The position numbers were made by a program, and so were the translations under genes. From positions 1,550,001 through 1,614,000 of the forward strand of contig CAVTEI010000003.1 in assembly GCA_963733765.1 (NCBI GenBank): a stretch of DNA of 64,000 nucleotides, in the 5' to 3' direction. Below the pieces are notes generated by a model. The model ran no database searches. It saw only the letters and a list, made by a program, of their open reading frames with translations, and was not told where the DNA came from. This document shows, in pieces, positions 15,690 through 24,810 of the stretch. The DNA comes from DATKAS01 sp963733765 (lineage in GTDB: Bacteria > Actinomycetota > Acidimicrobiia > Acidimicrobiales > DATKAS01). Position 1 is the stretch's first letter; each line of letters opens with the position of its first letter.

Positions 15690-17724
15690 CGTTCAAGGTA
15701 GTGAGGACGAAGGCGAGCACTTCGGCCTCCTCGCGCCACGAGTCATACCGCCCCGACTTCCCTCCGTGGCCGGCGCCCATCTCGGTCTTCAGGACCAGCG
15801 GCTGTTCGCCGGTCCCGGTCGCTCGCAGTCGCGCCACCCATTTCGCCGGCTCGTGGTAGCTCACCCGGGGGTCGTTGAAGCCCGCGGTCACGTACATCGC
15901 GGGCAGGTCGGCGGCGGCCACGTTCTCGTAGGGCGCGTACGAGGCCATGTACGCCTCGTACTCGGCTTCGGCGGGATTGCCCCATTCCTCCCACTCGGCC
16001 ACGGTCAGCGGCAGCGTCTCGTCGAGCATCGTGGTGACGACGTCGACGAACGGCACCTCCGCGACGACCGACGCGAACAGATCGGGGCGCATGTTCACGA
16101 CTGCGCCCACGAGCAGGCCGCCGGCGCTGCCACCGCGGATGGCGAGCCGGTCGGGTGAAGTCCAACCCTCGGCGACGAGGTGCTCGGCGCACGCGACGAA
16201 GTCGGTGAAGGTGTTGCGCTTGTTGAGCAGCTTTCCGTCGAGGTACCAGCGCCGTCCGAGCTCCCCGCCGCCCCGAACGTGGGCGAGCGCAAAGACCACG
16301 CCCCGGTCGAGCAGGCTGATGCGCGGCCACGAGAACCACGGGGCGACGATCACCTCGTAGGAGCCGTAGCCGTACAGCACCGTGGGGTTCGAGCCATCGC
16401 GAGGCAGGCCCTTGCGGGCCACGAGAGAGATCGGAACCAACGTGTCGTCGGATGCAGTCGCCCACATGCGCACTGTCTCGTAGTCGGACGCGTCGAAGCC
16501 CCCGAGGACCGGCTGCTGCTTGAGCAAGGTGCGGTCGCTGGTCGCGAGGTCCACCTCGAACACAGAGGGCGGCGTGATGAGCGACTGGTAGTTGAAGCGA
16601 TACGTCGTTGTCTCGTACTCGAGGTTCGTGCCCGCCGACAGGCCGAAGGCCGTCTCGGGCTGGTCGATGACGAACTGCGACCCGTCGGAGCGGATCACGC
16701 GCAGCGTCGGGAGGGCGTCGGCCCACTCGAACGCCACGACATGATCGGCGAACGCGTCGACCCCGAAGAGGCGCACGCCCGGACGATGCGGCAGCACCTC
16801 CTTCCACGACGACTGCCCGGGTGCGTCTATCGGGGCCTCGACCAGCCGGAAGTCGAGCGCGTCGAGGTTCGTCACGATGAGCAGGCGGTCGCCTTGGTGA
16901 TCGACGGTGTACTCGTGTCCCTGTTCCCGGGGCTCGACCATGCGCGGGGGAGCGACAGGGTCGGTCGCGTCGAGCAGACGGACCTCGCTCGTGGTGCGGC
17001 TGTCGGAGGAGATGATCACGAACCGCCCGCTGCGGGTGTTGTCGACCCCGACGTCGAAGTGGGTGTCATCTTCTTGGTAGACGAGGACGTCGGTGTCCGC
17101 CGGCTTGCCCACCTCGTGGCGCCAGATCTGATACGAGCGCCACGCGTCGTCGGGTCGTGTGTAGAAGAGGTATCCGTCGTCGGCCGACCACGCCGTGCCG
17201 TAGTGCACGCCCTCGATGACATCGGGAAGGTCCTCGCCGTTGTCGAGGTCGCGGATGCGCATCGTGAAAACTTCGGCGCCGGTCACGTCCGTCGAGTACG
17301 CGAGCAAGCGGTGGCTCGGGCTCACGTCGAGCGCGCCGAGCTCGAAGTAGTCGTGGCCCTCCGCGAGGACGTTGCCGTCCACGAGCACCTGCTCGCCGTC
17401 GTCGGTGTCGCGTTCGGGCCGCCGGCAGAAGATCGAGTACTGCCTGCCTTCCTCGGTGCGAGTCACGTACCACCACGGACCACGGCGCGCCGGCACGGAC
17501 AGGTCGGTCTCGAGGATGCGGCCCTTGATCTCCTGGAAGAGCGTCTCCTGGAGATCCGCGAGGGGCGCGAACCACTCGGTCGTGAACGTGTTCTCGGCTT
17601 CGAGATAGGGGACGGTGTCGGGGTCGTCGCGGTCGCGCAACCACGCGTATTCGTCGACGACTTCGTGTCCGTGCCGGACTGTCGCGACCGGGATGCGCTT
17701 CGCCACGGGCGGTTCGAGCATCAT
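15676..17724 (-). CDS. ptrB: oligopeptidase B (S9 prolyl oligopeptidase family)
   Basis: A 682-residue serine peptidase cleaving peptides after Arg/Lys. The N-terminal beta-propeller spans about residues 70-400 (VVDEYAWLRDRDDPDT at its entry is the family signature). The C-terminal alpha/beta-hydrolase domain has the nucleophile in IRGGSAGGLL, Asp in GFNDPRVSY and His in GAGHGGKSGR. The acidic patch around DETLPLTVAEWEEWGNP is typical of PtrB. There is no signal peptide, so it is cytoplasmic. The start is ATG 17724, or the adjacent ATG 17721. It lies 6 bases downstream of the MATE gene on the same strand and may be co-transcribed with it. Confidence 0.92.
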   Translation of the reverse strand: MMLEPPVAKRIPVATVRHGHEVVDEYAWLRDRDDPDTVPYLEAENTFTTEWFAPLADLQETLFQEIKGRILETDLSVPARRGPWWYVTRTEEGRQYSIFCRRPERDTDDGEQVLVDGNVLAEGHDYFELGALDVSPSHRLLAYSTDVTGAEVFTMRIRDLDNGEDLPDVIEGVHYGTAWSADDGYLFYTRPDDAWRSYQIWRHEVGKPADTDVLVYQEDDTHFDVGVDNTRSGRFVIISSDSRTTSEVRLLDATDPVAPPRMVEPREQGHEYTVDHQGDRLLIVTNLDALDFRLVEAPIDAPGQSSWKEVLPHRPGVRLFGVDAFADHVVAFEWADALPTLRVIRSDGSQFVIDQPETAFGLSAGTNLEYETTTYRFNYQSLITPPSVFEVDLATSDRTLLKQQPVLGGFDASDYETVRMWATASDDTLVPISLVARKGLPRDGSNPTVLYGYGSYEVIVAPWFSWPRISLLDRGVVFALAHVRGGGELGRRWYLDGKLLNKRNTFTDFVACAEHLVAEGWTSPDRLAIRGGSAGGLLVGAVVNMRPDLFASVVAEVPFVDVVTTMLDETLPLTVAEWEEWGNPAEAEYEAYMASYAPYENVAAADLPAMYVTAGFNDPRVSYHEPAKWVARLRATGTGEQPLVLKTEMGAGHGGKSGRYDSWREEAEVLAFVLTTLNVTSG

Positions 17725-17730
17725 CGGAAC

Positions 17731-19086
17731 CTAGTGGCGCGTGGCGCCGGTGACGGCCCATCGATCGCCCGCGGCGCGCCGTCCGAGCACGGCGAGGCGC
17801 ACGGCCATGAACACGGTGAACACCGCCCAGAGCCACCCGATGCCTCCGCCGAGCGCGAGCACGAGGGGTGCACCCACGAGCACGATCGAACAGACGGCTG
17901 CCATCGCCGCCGCGAGGAACCGCAGGTCGCCGGCGCCGACGAGGATGCCGTCGAGCACGAACGCCGGTCCGCTGAGCGGCTGGGTGATGGCGACCCAGAG
18001 CAACAGGAACGTCGCGAGGGACACGACGGCTTCGTCGTCGCTGAACAGCTGCGCGAGAAACGGGCGCAACGCGAGGACGAGCAGCCCGGCGCCGATCCCG
18101 AACACGGTGCCCCACCGCAGCGTGCGGCGGGCAGCGCGATGGGCGTTGTCGCGCGAATCCGCGCCGAGGGCCTGGCCGACGAGCGTCTGCGCCGACACCT
18201 CGAGCGCATCGAGCGCGAGCGCGAGCGTCGCCCAGATCTGGAACGCGATCTGCTGTGCGGCGAGGTCGATCTCACCGAGGCGGGCGGCCGCGGCCGTCAC
18301 CATGAAGAAGGCAGCGCGCAGCACGAGAGTCCGCAGGAAGAGCAGCCAGCCGTCGGTCCCCGCGGTGCGAAGCGCGCGCCGGTCCGGGCGCAGTCCCGCT
18401 CCCCGTGTCGCGGCGGTGCGCACGACGACGGCCGCGTAGATCGACGCCGCCGTGAGCTGCACCACGACGGTGGTCAAGGCAGACGCGCCAACCCCGAAGC
18501 CGAAGCCGTAGATCAGCACTACCTCGAGCACGAGGTTCGTCACGCTGGCGCCGATCGCGACAGCGAGCGGCACGCGCACTCGCTTGCTGCCCCGCAGGTA
18601 CCCCACCGAGGCGAGCGACACGAGCAACGCCGGGACGCCCAGCAGGCTGATGCGGAAGTAGACGAGTGCGAACTCCCGCGCCTCACCCTCCACGCCGACG
18701 AGCGACATGAGCGGCTCGGCGAACGCGTAGCCCGAGAGGGAAAGAGCGACGCCGATCGAGAGCCCGAGCCACAGTGCTTGCACCGCGGTGTGCGCCGCCG
18801 CCTGTTGCTGGCCCGCGCCGAGCAAGCGGGCCACCGCCGCAGTGGTTCCGAACGCGAGGAAGATGCACAGCGAGTAGCCGGTGACGAGCACGGTCGAGGC
18901 CGCGGCCACCCCCGCCAGCTCGGGCGTGCCGAGGTGGCCGACGACGGCGGTGTCGGCGAGGACGTACAGCGGCTCGGCGATGAGCGTGAAGAACGCCGGG
19001 ATGGCGAGGGCGAAGATCTCGCGGTCGAGGTCCTGCAGCCGCTTTCCGGCGGGCGCGCGCACCACCGCACCGTAGGCTCGCGGCAT
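17731..19086 (-). CDS. MATE-family multidrug/toxin efflux transporter
   Basis: About 451 residues with 12 predicted transmembrane helices. The N-terminal DREIFALAIPAFFTLIAEPLYVLADTAVVGHLG is typical of the DinF branch of MATE exporters (helix 1 with the conserved LADTAVVGHLG). It would export cationic compounds by Na+ or H+ antiport. ATG 19086 would overlap the divergent ilvD ATG (19085) by two bases; GTG 19065 or 19062 are plausible alternatives that leave a small gap. In either case the promoters must lie within the neighbouring coding sequences. Confidence 0.88.
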   Translation of the reverse strand: MPRAYGAVVRAPAGKRLQDLDREIFALAIPAFFTLIAEPLYVLADTAVVGHLGTPELAGVAAASTVLVTGYSLCIFLAFGTTAAVARLLGAGQQQAAAHTAVQALWLGLSIGVALSLSGYAFAEPLMSLVGVEGEAREFALVYFRISLLGVPALLVSLASVGYLRGSKRVRVPLAVAIGASVTNLVLEVVLIYGFGFGVGASALTTVVVQLTAASIYAAVVVRTAATRGAGLRPDRRALRTAGTDGWLLFLRTLVLRAAFFMVTAAAARLGEIDLAAQQIAFQIWATLALALDALEVSAQTLVGQALGADSRDNAHRAARRTLRWGTVFGIGAGLLVLALRPFLAQLFSDDEAVVSLATFLLLWVAITQPLSGPAFVLDGILVGAGDLRFLAAAMAAVCSIVLVGAPLVLALGGGIGWLWAVFTVFMAVRLAVLGRRAAGDRWAVTGATRH

Positions 19087-20776
19087 GGCGAACAAGCACG
19101 ACTTGAAGATCCGCAGCCGCGACGTCACCGACGGCATCGAGAAGGCCGGCGCCCGCGCGATGTTGCGGGCGGTCGGCATGGGCGACGAGGACTGGGACAA
19201 GGCGCAGGTCGGCGTCGCGTCGTCGTGGAACGAGGTCACGCCGTGCAACATGCCGTTGTCCCGCTTGGCGCAGCAGGCCAAGGCCGGCGTGCGCGCCGCC
19301 GGCGGCTTCCCGCTCGAGTTCGTGACCATCTCGGTGAGCGACGGCATCTCGATGGGCCACGAAGGGATGCGCGCGTCGCTCGTCAGTCGCGAGGTCATCG
19401 CCGACTCGGTCGAGACCGTGATGCACGCAGAGCGCTTCGACGCCCTCGTCGCGTTCGCCGGATGCGACAAGAGCCTGCCCGGCATGATGATGGCCGCGGC
19501 ACGCCTCAACTTGCCGGCGGTGTTCGTCTACGGCGGGTCGATCCTCCCCGGTCATCTCAACGGCAAGGCGCTCGACGTCGTGAGCGTGTTCGAGGGCATC
19601 GGCGCGTGCGCGGCGGGCACGATCACCGAAGAGGAGCTCGGTCAGATCGAGCGCAACGCGTGCCCGACGGAGGGCTCGTGCGCGGGGATGTTCACCGCCA
19701 ACACCATGGCGGCGATCGGCGAGGCGATCGGCCTGTCTCTGCCGGGCAGCGCCTCGCCTCCCGCGGTCGACCGCCGGCGTGACGACGACGCTTATGCCGC
19801 GGGCGAAGCGGTGATGAACCTGCTCGAGCTCGGCATCCGCCCGCGCCAGATCATGACGCTGGAGGCGTTCGAGAACGCGATCGCGGTGACGAACGCCCTC
19901 GGCGGCTCGACGAACGCGGTGCTCCATCTCCTCGCGATGGCGAACGAGGCGAAGGTCGACCTCACGCTCGATGACTTCAACAAGGTTTCGTCGCGTGTTG
20001 CCCACATCGCCGACATGAAGCCGGGCGGCAAGTTCCACATGAGCGACCTCGACGCCGTCGGCGGCGTTCCTGTGGTCATGCAGCACCTGCTCGAGGCCGG
20101 TCTGCTGCACGGCGACTGCCTCACCGTCACCGGAAAGACCATGGCCGAGAACCTCGCCGCGCTCGCACCCCCCGCGCCGGACGGTCGTGTCGTGCATCCG
20201 CTCAGCCAACCGATCCACACGGAAGGCGGCCTCGTCATCCTCCGCGGCTCGCTCGCGCCGAACGGCTCGGTCGTGAAGGTCGCCGGGCTCACCCAGGACC
20301 AGCTGCACTTCGACGGCACCGCGCGCGTCTTCGACGGCGAGGACGGGGCGATGGAGGCGATCCTCGGCGGCAAGATCCAGCCGGGCACCGTTCTCGTCAT
20401 CCGCTACGAAGGGCCCAAGGGTGGGCCGGGCATGCGCGAGATGCTCGCGGTCACGGGCGCGCTCAAGGGCGCCGGGCGCGGCGCGGACTGTGCGCTCGTC
20501 ACCGACGGGCGGTTCTCGGGCGGCACCTGGGGGTTCAGCATCGGCCACGTCGCCCCTGAGGCAGTTGACGGTGGGCCGATCGCGTTCGTCCGTGACGGTG
20601 ACCGCATCGTCGTCGACGTGCACTCGAAGTCGATCGACCTGCTCGTCGACGACGCCGAGCTGGCACGTCGGCGTCAGGACTGGAAGCTGCCCGAGCCCCG
20701 CTACACGACGGGGGTGCTGGCGAAGTACGCCCGTCTCGTGACGGGCGCGGAGAAGGGCGCGATCACCGAACCGTGA
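19085..20776 (+). CDS. ilvD: dihydroxy-acid dehydratase
   Basis: Fe-S enzyme converting 2,3-dihydroxy-isovalerate and -3-methylvalerate into the 2-oxo acids of valine/leucine and isoleucine. 563 residues, normal length. The three cluster cysteines are in EVTPCNM (about 54), FAGCDKSLPGM (about 127) and TEGSCAGMFTANTM (about 198), the plant/mycobacterial-type 2Fe-2S pattern. C-terminal DGRFSGGTWGFSIGHVAPEA is the substrate/metal loop. It stands alone upstream of the ilvBNC operon, separated by a convergent membrane-protein gene. I see no leader peptide in front of it, unlike ilvB, leuA and leuB. Confidence 0.97.
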   Translation: MANKHDLKIRSRDVTDGIEKAGARAMLRAVGMGDEDWDKAQVGVASSWNEVTPCNMPLSRLAQQAKAGVRAAGGFPLEFVTISVSDGISMGHEGMRASLVSREVIADSVETVMHAERFDALVAFAGCDKSLPGMMMAAARLNLPAVFVYGGSILPGHLNGKALDVVSVFEGIGACAAGTITEEELGQIERNACPTEGSCAGMFTANTMAAIGEAIGLSLPGSASPPAVDRRRDDDAYAAGEAVMNLLELGIRPRQIMTLEAFENAIAVTNALGGSTNAVLHLLAMANEAKVDLTLDDFNKVSSRVAHIADMKPGGKFHMSDLDAVGGVPVVMQHLLEAGLLHGDCLTVTGKTMAENLAALAPPAPDGRVVHPLSQPIHTEGGLVILRGSLAPNGSVVKVAGLTQDQLHFDGTARVFDGEDGAMEAILGGKIQPGTVLVIRYEGPKGGPGMREMLAVTGALKGAGRGADCALVTDGRFSGGTWGFSIGHVAPEAVDGGPIAFVRDGDRIVVDVHSKSIDLLVDDAELARRRQDWKLPEPRYTTGVLAKYARLVTGAEKGAITEP

Positions 20777-20785
20777 CTCCTCGCG

Positions 20786-21220
20786 TCACGGCCGCTCGCC
20801 GTCGCGACGTTCGGTCTCCACCTTGGACACGGTGCGGATCGAGCGGGCGCTGACGTAGAGCTTGTGGGTCCCGAGCTGCAGCTGCAGCCAGAGCCCTTGG
20901 AGCGGGCCGAGCGGTGTGTCGACGGGGAGGCGGTCGAGGAGTGCGGTCGGCTTGAACGTGAACCGGCTGCCCGCCAGCAGCACGACCGACCGGTCGGTCA
21001 CGAGGATCAGCCGCCGCGCGTACAGGCGGGTGAACACCACGAAGAGCACGAGAACGCCGACAATCGGGCCGAAGCCGAAGCTGCTGAGAAGCAACGACAC
21101 GCCGAGGCCGACGATCGCGGCGAGGCCGAGGGCCAACCAGCGGTTCATGCCGGCGAGCGCCTTGATCACGTGGTCGACGCGCTCGCCCTCTTCGAGGAAC
21201 GCTGAGTACTCGCTTGGCAC
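20786..21220 (-). CDS. small membrane protein with PH-like domain
   Basis: A 144-residue protein. Residues 1-25 are soluble, two transmembrane helices span about 28-65, and a C-terminal domain (LYARRLILVTDRSVVLLAGSRF onward) resembles bacterial PH-like/YokE folds (RLILVTDRxxxL). Its function is unknown. It is transcribed away from the ilvB leader; the 26 bases between its ATG and the ilvB leader ATG must hold both promoters. It converges with ilvD (9-base gap). Confidence 0.65.
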   Translation of the reverse strand: MPSEYSAFLEEGERVDHVIKALAGMNRWLALGLAAIVGLGVSLLLSSFGFGPIVGVLVLFVVFTRLYARRLILVTDRSVVLLAGSRFTFKPTALLDRLPVDTPLGPLQGLWLQLQLGTHKLYVSARSIRTVSKVETERRDGERP

Positions 21221-21239
21221 GGGGCAGCAGTGTTACACT
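21214..21239 (+). promoter_or_regulatory. predicted promoter of ilvBNC
   Basis: An extended -10 box TGTTACACT (core TACACT 21234-21239) lies 7 bases before the leader-peptide ATG. A weak TTGGCA is at 21214-21219 but at short spacing (14 bases), so the extended -10 probably dominates. Transcription should start at about 21246-21247, making the leader peptide leaderless. Confidence 0.55.
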
Positions 21240-21246
21240 TCGCCCG

Positions 21247-21285
21247 ATGCATTCCGGCCTCAGCCTCATCCTGGTAGTCACCTAG
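21247..21285 (+). CDS. ilvB attenuation leader peptide
   Basis: A 12-codon ORF, MHSGLSLILVVT then TAG. Six of its 12 residues are Leu, Ile or Val, clustered at positions 5-11. It sits immediately downstream of a predicted -10 box and upstream of a hairpin and an intrinsic terminator that precede ilvB. Stalling on scarce branched-chain aminoacyl-tRNAs would control ilvBNC transcription, as established for ilvBNC of Corynebacterium. No ribosome-binding site precedes it, consistent with leaderless translation. Confidence 0.85.
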   Translation: MHSGLSLILVVT

Positions 21286-21350
21286 CGCACGCCTCACATA
21301 CCCGCGTGCGCTGACCGACCTCCCCGACGGGAGGTCGTTTCAGTTTTCGG
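21285..21350 (+). terminator. ilvB attenuator: pause hairpin plus intrinsic terminator
   Basis: Hairpin 1 pairs GCGCACGC (21285-21292) with GCGTGCGC (21304-21311) and begins at the last base of the leader stop codon. Hairpin 2 pairs GACCTCCC (21317-21324) with GGGAGGTC (21329-21336), with loop CGAC, followed by GTTTCAGTTTT, an intrinsic terminator. The ilvB start is about 50 bases further on. An alternative antiterminator pairing is expected but I could not identify it with confidence. Confidence 0.85.
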
Positions 21351-21398
21351 ATCAACTTTCGGAGCAGTCACCGAGCACTTTCCATGCAAGGAGCAGTC

Positions 21399-23129
21399 AT
21401 GCAGCTGACAGGGGCCCAAGCCCTCATCAAGAGCCTCGAGATGGAGGGCGTGGAGGTCATGTTCGGCCTCCCGGGCGGGTGCATCCTGCCTGCGTACGAC
21501 CCGATCCTCGACTCGTCGATCCGTCACATCCTCGTGCGCCACGAGCAGGGCGCCGGTCACATGGCCGAGGGGTACGCGCACGTGACTGGTCGTCCGGGCG
21601 TCGCGATGGTGACGAGCGGTCCGGCGGCGACGAACCTCGTCACGCCGCTCTGCGACGCGTACATGGACTCGATCCCGATGGTCGCGATCACGGGGCAGGT
21701 GCCGACCGCGGCGATCGGCACCGACGCCTTCCAAGAATGCGACACCGTCGGCATCACCCGTTCGGTCACGAAGCACAACGAGCTGGTGATGGATGCTGCG
21801 GATCTCCCGCGCGTGATCCGGGAGGCGTTCCACATCGCGACGACCGGCCGGCCCGGCCCGGTGCTCGTCGACGTGCCGAAGGACGTGCTGCAAGCGACGA
21901 TGGACTGGTGGTGGCCGGAGTCGGTCGACCTCCCGGGATACAAGCCGACGACGAAGGGCCATCCCCGGATGATCCGCGAAGCGGCACGGCTGATCCTCGA
22001 GTCCGAGCGACCCCTGATCTACGCCGGTGGCGGAATCTTGAAGGCGCGGGCCGCCGATGCGCTGCGCGAGCTCGCCGAGCTCACGAACATCCACGTGGTC
22101 ACGACGTTGATGGCACGAGGCGCGTTCCCCGACGACCACCCGCTGTGCCTCGGCATGCCCGGCATGCACGGCAACGCCACCGCGGTCACCGCGATGCAGA
22201 AGGCGGACCTGCTGATCGCGCTCGGCTCTCGCTTCGACGACCGGGTCACGGGCAAGGTCGGGTCCTTCGCCCCCGAGGCGAAGGTCATCCATGTCGACAT
22301 CGACCCGGCCGAGCAGGGCAAGGTGCGCCGTCCCGACGTGCCGATCGTGGGCGACTGCCGGCTCGTCATCGAGGAGCTCGTCAACCAGATCAGGGCGCTC
22401 CTCGACGCCGGCACCGTGGCCGCGGACACCTCGGCGTGGCGCAGCCGCGTCAGTGGCTGGCGCGAGAACTTCCCGCTCACTTATGAGGCGTCCGAGCCGG
22501 GCGACGCGCTGAAGCCGCAGTTCTGCCTCGAGCGGCTGCGCGACTCCGCGCCCGAGGACTGCATCGTGGTGTCGGGCGTCGGTCAGCACCAGATGTGGGC
22601 GTCGCAGTACTGGAAGTTCCGCCACCCGTACACCTGGGTGAACTCGGGCGGGCTCGGCACGATGGGCTTCGCGGTGCCGGCGGCGATCGGCGCAAAGGTC
22701 GGCCGGCCCGACCGCATGGTCTGGGCGGTCGACGGCGACGGTTGCTTCCAGATGACTGCGCAGGAGCTCGTCACCGCTTCGACGGAGCGCATCCCGATCA
22801 AGGTCGCGATCCTGAACAACGCGTACCTCGGCATGGTGCGCCAGTGGCAGGAGATGTTCTACGAGGAGCGCTACTCAGAGGTGTACCTCTCACCGGACCT
22901 GCCCGACTACGTCGGCTGGGCCGAGGCGATGGGCTGCGTCGGCATCCGGGTCGAGTCTCCCGAAGAGGTGCAGTCCGCGATCGACAAGGCGAACGAGATC
23001 GACGACCGCCCGGTCGTGGTCGAGTTCCGCACCGACTCCGAGGAGAAGGTGTTTCCGATGGTGCCCGCCGGTCAGTCGAACGACGACATCGTGCTCGCTC
23101 CTGGTCAGGACAAAGGGTTGCTGCGATGA
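21399..23129 (+). CDS. ilvB: acetolactate synthase large subunit
   Basis: TPP enzyme forming acetolactate or acetohydroxybutyrate from pyruvate, the first common step to Val/Leu and Ile. About 576 residues. The catalytic Glu is in LVRHEQGAGHMAEGYA (about residue 49), FAD-binding sequences are in the middle domain, and the TPP/Mg motif is GDGCFQMTAQELVTA ending in ILNN. ATG 21399 is preferred over ATG 21384 because AAGGAG lies 5 bases upstream. It is the first gene of ilvBNC and is controlled by the leader-peptide attenuator upstream. Its stop overlaps the ilvN ATG (ATGA). Confidence 0.97.
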   Translation: MQLTGAQALIKSLEMEGVEVMFGLPGGCILPAYDPILDSSIRHILVRHEQGAGHMAEGYAHVTGRPGVAMVTSGPAATNLVTPLCDAYMDSIPMVAITGQVPTAAIGTDAFQECDTVGITRSVTKHNELVMDAADLPRVIREAFHIATTGRPGPVLVDVPKDVLQATMDWWWPESVDLPGYKPTTKGHPRMIREAARLILESERPLIYAGGGILKARAADALRELAELTNIHVVTTLMARGAFPDDHPLCLGMPGMHGNATAVTAMQKADLLIALGSRFDDRVTGKVGSFAPEAKVIHVDIDPAEQGKVRRPDVPIVGDCRLVIEELVNQIRALLDAGTVAADTSAWRSRVSGWRENFPLTYEASEPGDALKPQFCLERLRDSAPEDCIVVSGVGQHQMWASQYWKFRHPYTWVNSGGLGTMGFAVPAAIGAKVGRPDRMVWAVDGDGCFQMTAQELVTASTERIPIKVAILNNAYLGMVRQWQEMFYEERYSEVYLSPDLPDYVGWAEAMGCVGIRVESPEEVQSAIDKANEIDDRPVVVEFRTDSEEKVFPMVPAGQSNDDIVLAPGQDKGLLR

Positions 23130-23668
23130 ACGCCGCCGCGAGTGCGCCCCAGCACCACATCCTGTCGGTGCTCGTCGAGAACAAGTCCGGTGTGCTGGCC
23201 CGCGTCGCGAGCCTGTTCGCGCGGCGCGGCTACAACATCTTCTCGCTCGCGGTTGCGCCGACCGAAGACGAGCGGTTCAGTCGCATCACGATCGTCGTCG
23301 ACGTGGAGTCGGCGCCCCTCGAGCAGATCGTGAAGCAGCTCTTCAAGATCATCAGCGTCGTGCGGATCAGCGAGCTCGATCCGCGCCATGCCGTCGAACG
23401 CGAGCTTTTGCTGGCGACCGTGCGGGCCGAGTCCTCGCAGCGCAGCGAGGTGCTCGAGCTGGTGCGCATCTTCGAGGGCAAGATCCTCGCAGTCGGCGCC
23501 GAGGCGCTGACCGTCTCGCTCGAGGGTCATCCCGACAAGGTCGATGATTTCGAGGAGATGCTGCGACCGTATGGTTTCGTCGAGCTGCAGCGCACCGGTC
23601 GGGTGGCGCTGCCCAAGTTGGAGCGCGAGGCTGCACGCCTTCGCTCGTTGAGAGGAAGGGCCAGCTGA
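23126..23668 (+). CDS. ilvN: acetolactate synthase small (regulatory) subunit
   Basis: A 180-residue regulatory subunit with an N-terminal ACT domain (HHILSVLVENKSGVLARVASLFARRGYNI) that binds valine for feedback inhibition, and a C-terminal domain starting near residue 80 (HAVERELLLATVRAESSQRSEV). It activates and confers valine sensitivity on IlvB. The ATG overlaps the ilvB TGA, and its own TGA overlaps the ilvC ATG (TGATG), so the operon is fully coupled. Confidence 0.95.
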   Translation: MNAAASAPQHHILSVLVENKSGVLARVASLFARRGYNIFSLAVAPTEDERFSRITIVVDVESAPLEQIVKQLFKIISVVRISELDPRHAVERELLLATVRAESSQRSEVLELVRIFEGKILAVGAEALTVSLEGHPDKVDDFEEMLRPYGFVELQRTGRVALPKLEREAARLRSLRGRAS

Positions 23669-24696
23669 TGGCAGCCAACGTGTATTACGAGCGCGACGCG
23701 GACCGTGCGCTCATCGCCGGCCGCAAGGTCGCGATCATCGGGTACGGCTCGCAGGGCCACGCGCACGCGCTGAACCTGAAGGACTCGGGCATCGACGTCC
23801 GCGTCGGGCTGCGTCCAGGCTCGTCGTCGGTGGCGAAGGCCGAGGCCGCGGGGCTGCGCGTGGTGCCGATCGACCAGGCCGCGACCGAGGCCGACGTGAT
23901 CATGCTGCTGCTGCCCGACACCGAGCAGAAGAAGGTGTACGAGGAGTCGATCGCGCCCCACCTGCAGGCCGGCGACGCGGTGCTCTTCGCGCACGGCTTC
24001 AACATCCGGTTCGGGCGCATCTCGCCGCCCGAAGGCGTCGACGTGGCGATGGTCGCGCCGAAGGGCCCCGGCCATCTCGTGCGTCGCACCTACACCGAGG
24101 GCGGAGGCGTGCCGGCGCTCATCGCCGTCGAGCAGGACGCGACCGGCAAAGCGCGTGACCTCGCGCTGGCCTACGCCGACGCGATCGGCGGCACCCGCGC
24201 CGGCGTGATCGAGACGACGTTCGCCGAGGAGACCGAGACCGATCTGTTCGGCGAGCAGGTCGTGCTCTGCGGAGGGCTCACCTCGCTCGTGCAGGCCGGC
24301 TTCGAGACGCTGGTCGACGCGGGCTACCAGCCCGAGATGGCGTACTTCGAGTGCCTGCACGAGGTGAAGCTGATCGTCGACCTCATGTACGAGGAGGGGA
24401 TCGCGGGCATGCGGTACTCGATCTCCGACACGGCCGAGTACGGCGACGTGACCAGAGGGCCGCGCATCATCACTGAAGCGACGCACGCCGAGATGAAGAA
24501 GATCCTCGACGAGATCACGTCGGGCAAGTTCGCCGAGGAGTGGGTCGCGGAGTCCGACTCGGGTCGCGCTCGTTTCAACGCGCTGCGCGAGGCCGGGCGG
24601 CAGCACCCGATCGAGAAGACCGGTGGCGAGCTGCGGGCGATGATGCCCTGGATCAGCGCCGGCAAGCAGAAGGTGAGCGACGCCTCAGGCGGTTAG
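23668..24696 (+). CDS. ilvC: ketol-acid reductoisomerase, class I
   Basis: Isomerises and reduces acetolactate/acetohydroxybutyrate to dihydroxy acids with NAD(P)H and Mg2+. 342 residues, the short class I form. The nucleotide site is IIGYGSQGHAHALNLKDSG, and the cofactor loop is GLRPGSSSVAKA, whose serines suggest NADPH preference. Metal/acid residues are in FAEETETDLFGEQ and ECLHEVKLIVDLMYEEG. It is the last gene of the ilvBNC operon and supplies the substrate of IlvD encoded nearby. Confidence 0.97.
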   Translation: MAANVYYERDADRALIAGRKVAIIGYGSQGHAHALNLKDSGIDVRVGLRPGSSSVAKAEAAGLRVVPIDQAATEADVIMLLLPDTEQKKVYEESIAPHLQAGDAVLFAHGFNIRFGRISPPEGVDVAMVAPKGPGHLVRRTYTEGGGVPALIAVEQDATGKARDLALAYADAIGGTRAGVIETTFAEETETDLFGEQVVLCGGLTSLVQAGFETLVDAGYQPEMAYFECLHEVKLIVDLMYEEGIAGMRYSISDTAEYGDVTRGPRIITEATHAEMKKILDEITSGKFAEEWVAESDSGRARFNALREAGRQHPIEKTGGELRAMMPWISAGKQKVSDASGG

Positions 24697-24700
24697 CAGG

Positions 24701-24719
24701 GGCGGCGCAGTGCGCCGCC
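24701..24719. other. perfect inverted repeat after ilvC, possible terminator
   Basis: GGCGGCGCA (24701-24709) and TGCGCCGCC (24711-24719) are exact inverted repeats just after the ilvC stop and before the end of the convergent serC gene. No T-tract follows, so if it ends transcription it does so without a classic intrinsic signal. The remaining 90 bases before serC contain only short GC-rich half-repeats (GAGCGAAGCGAGC). Confidence 0.45.
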
Positions 24720-24810
24720 TGGGTGCGCGAAGCACCGATTGTCGAGCGAAGCGAGCAGGAGCCGGCTCGAAGCGCAGCGGAGGACGGCGACGAGGAATTG
24801 CAGCCGCCCA

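Noticed and set aside
16180..19782. Very long open frame (1200 codons) on the + strand across the oligopeptidase and MATE genes
   Set aside because: Its product is rich in Arg/His/Glu with no recognisable motif. It is the antisense shadow of two clear genes in GC-rich DNA.
18683..20623. 646-codon reverse frame across MATE and ilvD
   Set aside because: Low-complexity Arg/Asp/Val composition; antisense of ilvD. No homology signature.
24697..24810. tRNA or small RNA in the ilvC-serC gap
   Set aside because: Contains one GC-rich inverted repeat but no cloverleaf, CCA end or T-loop sequence.
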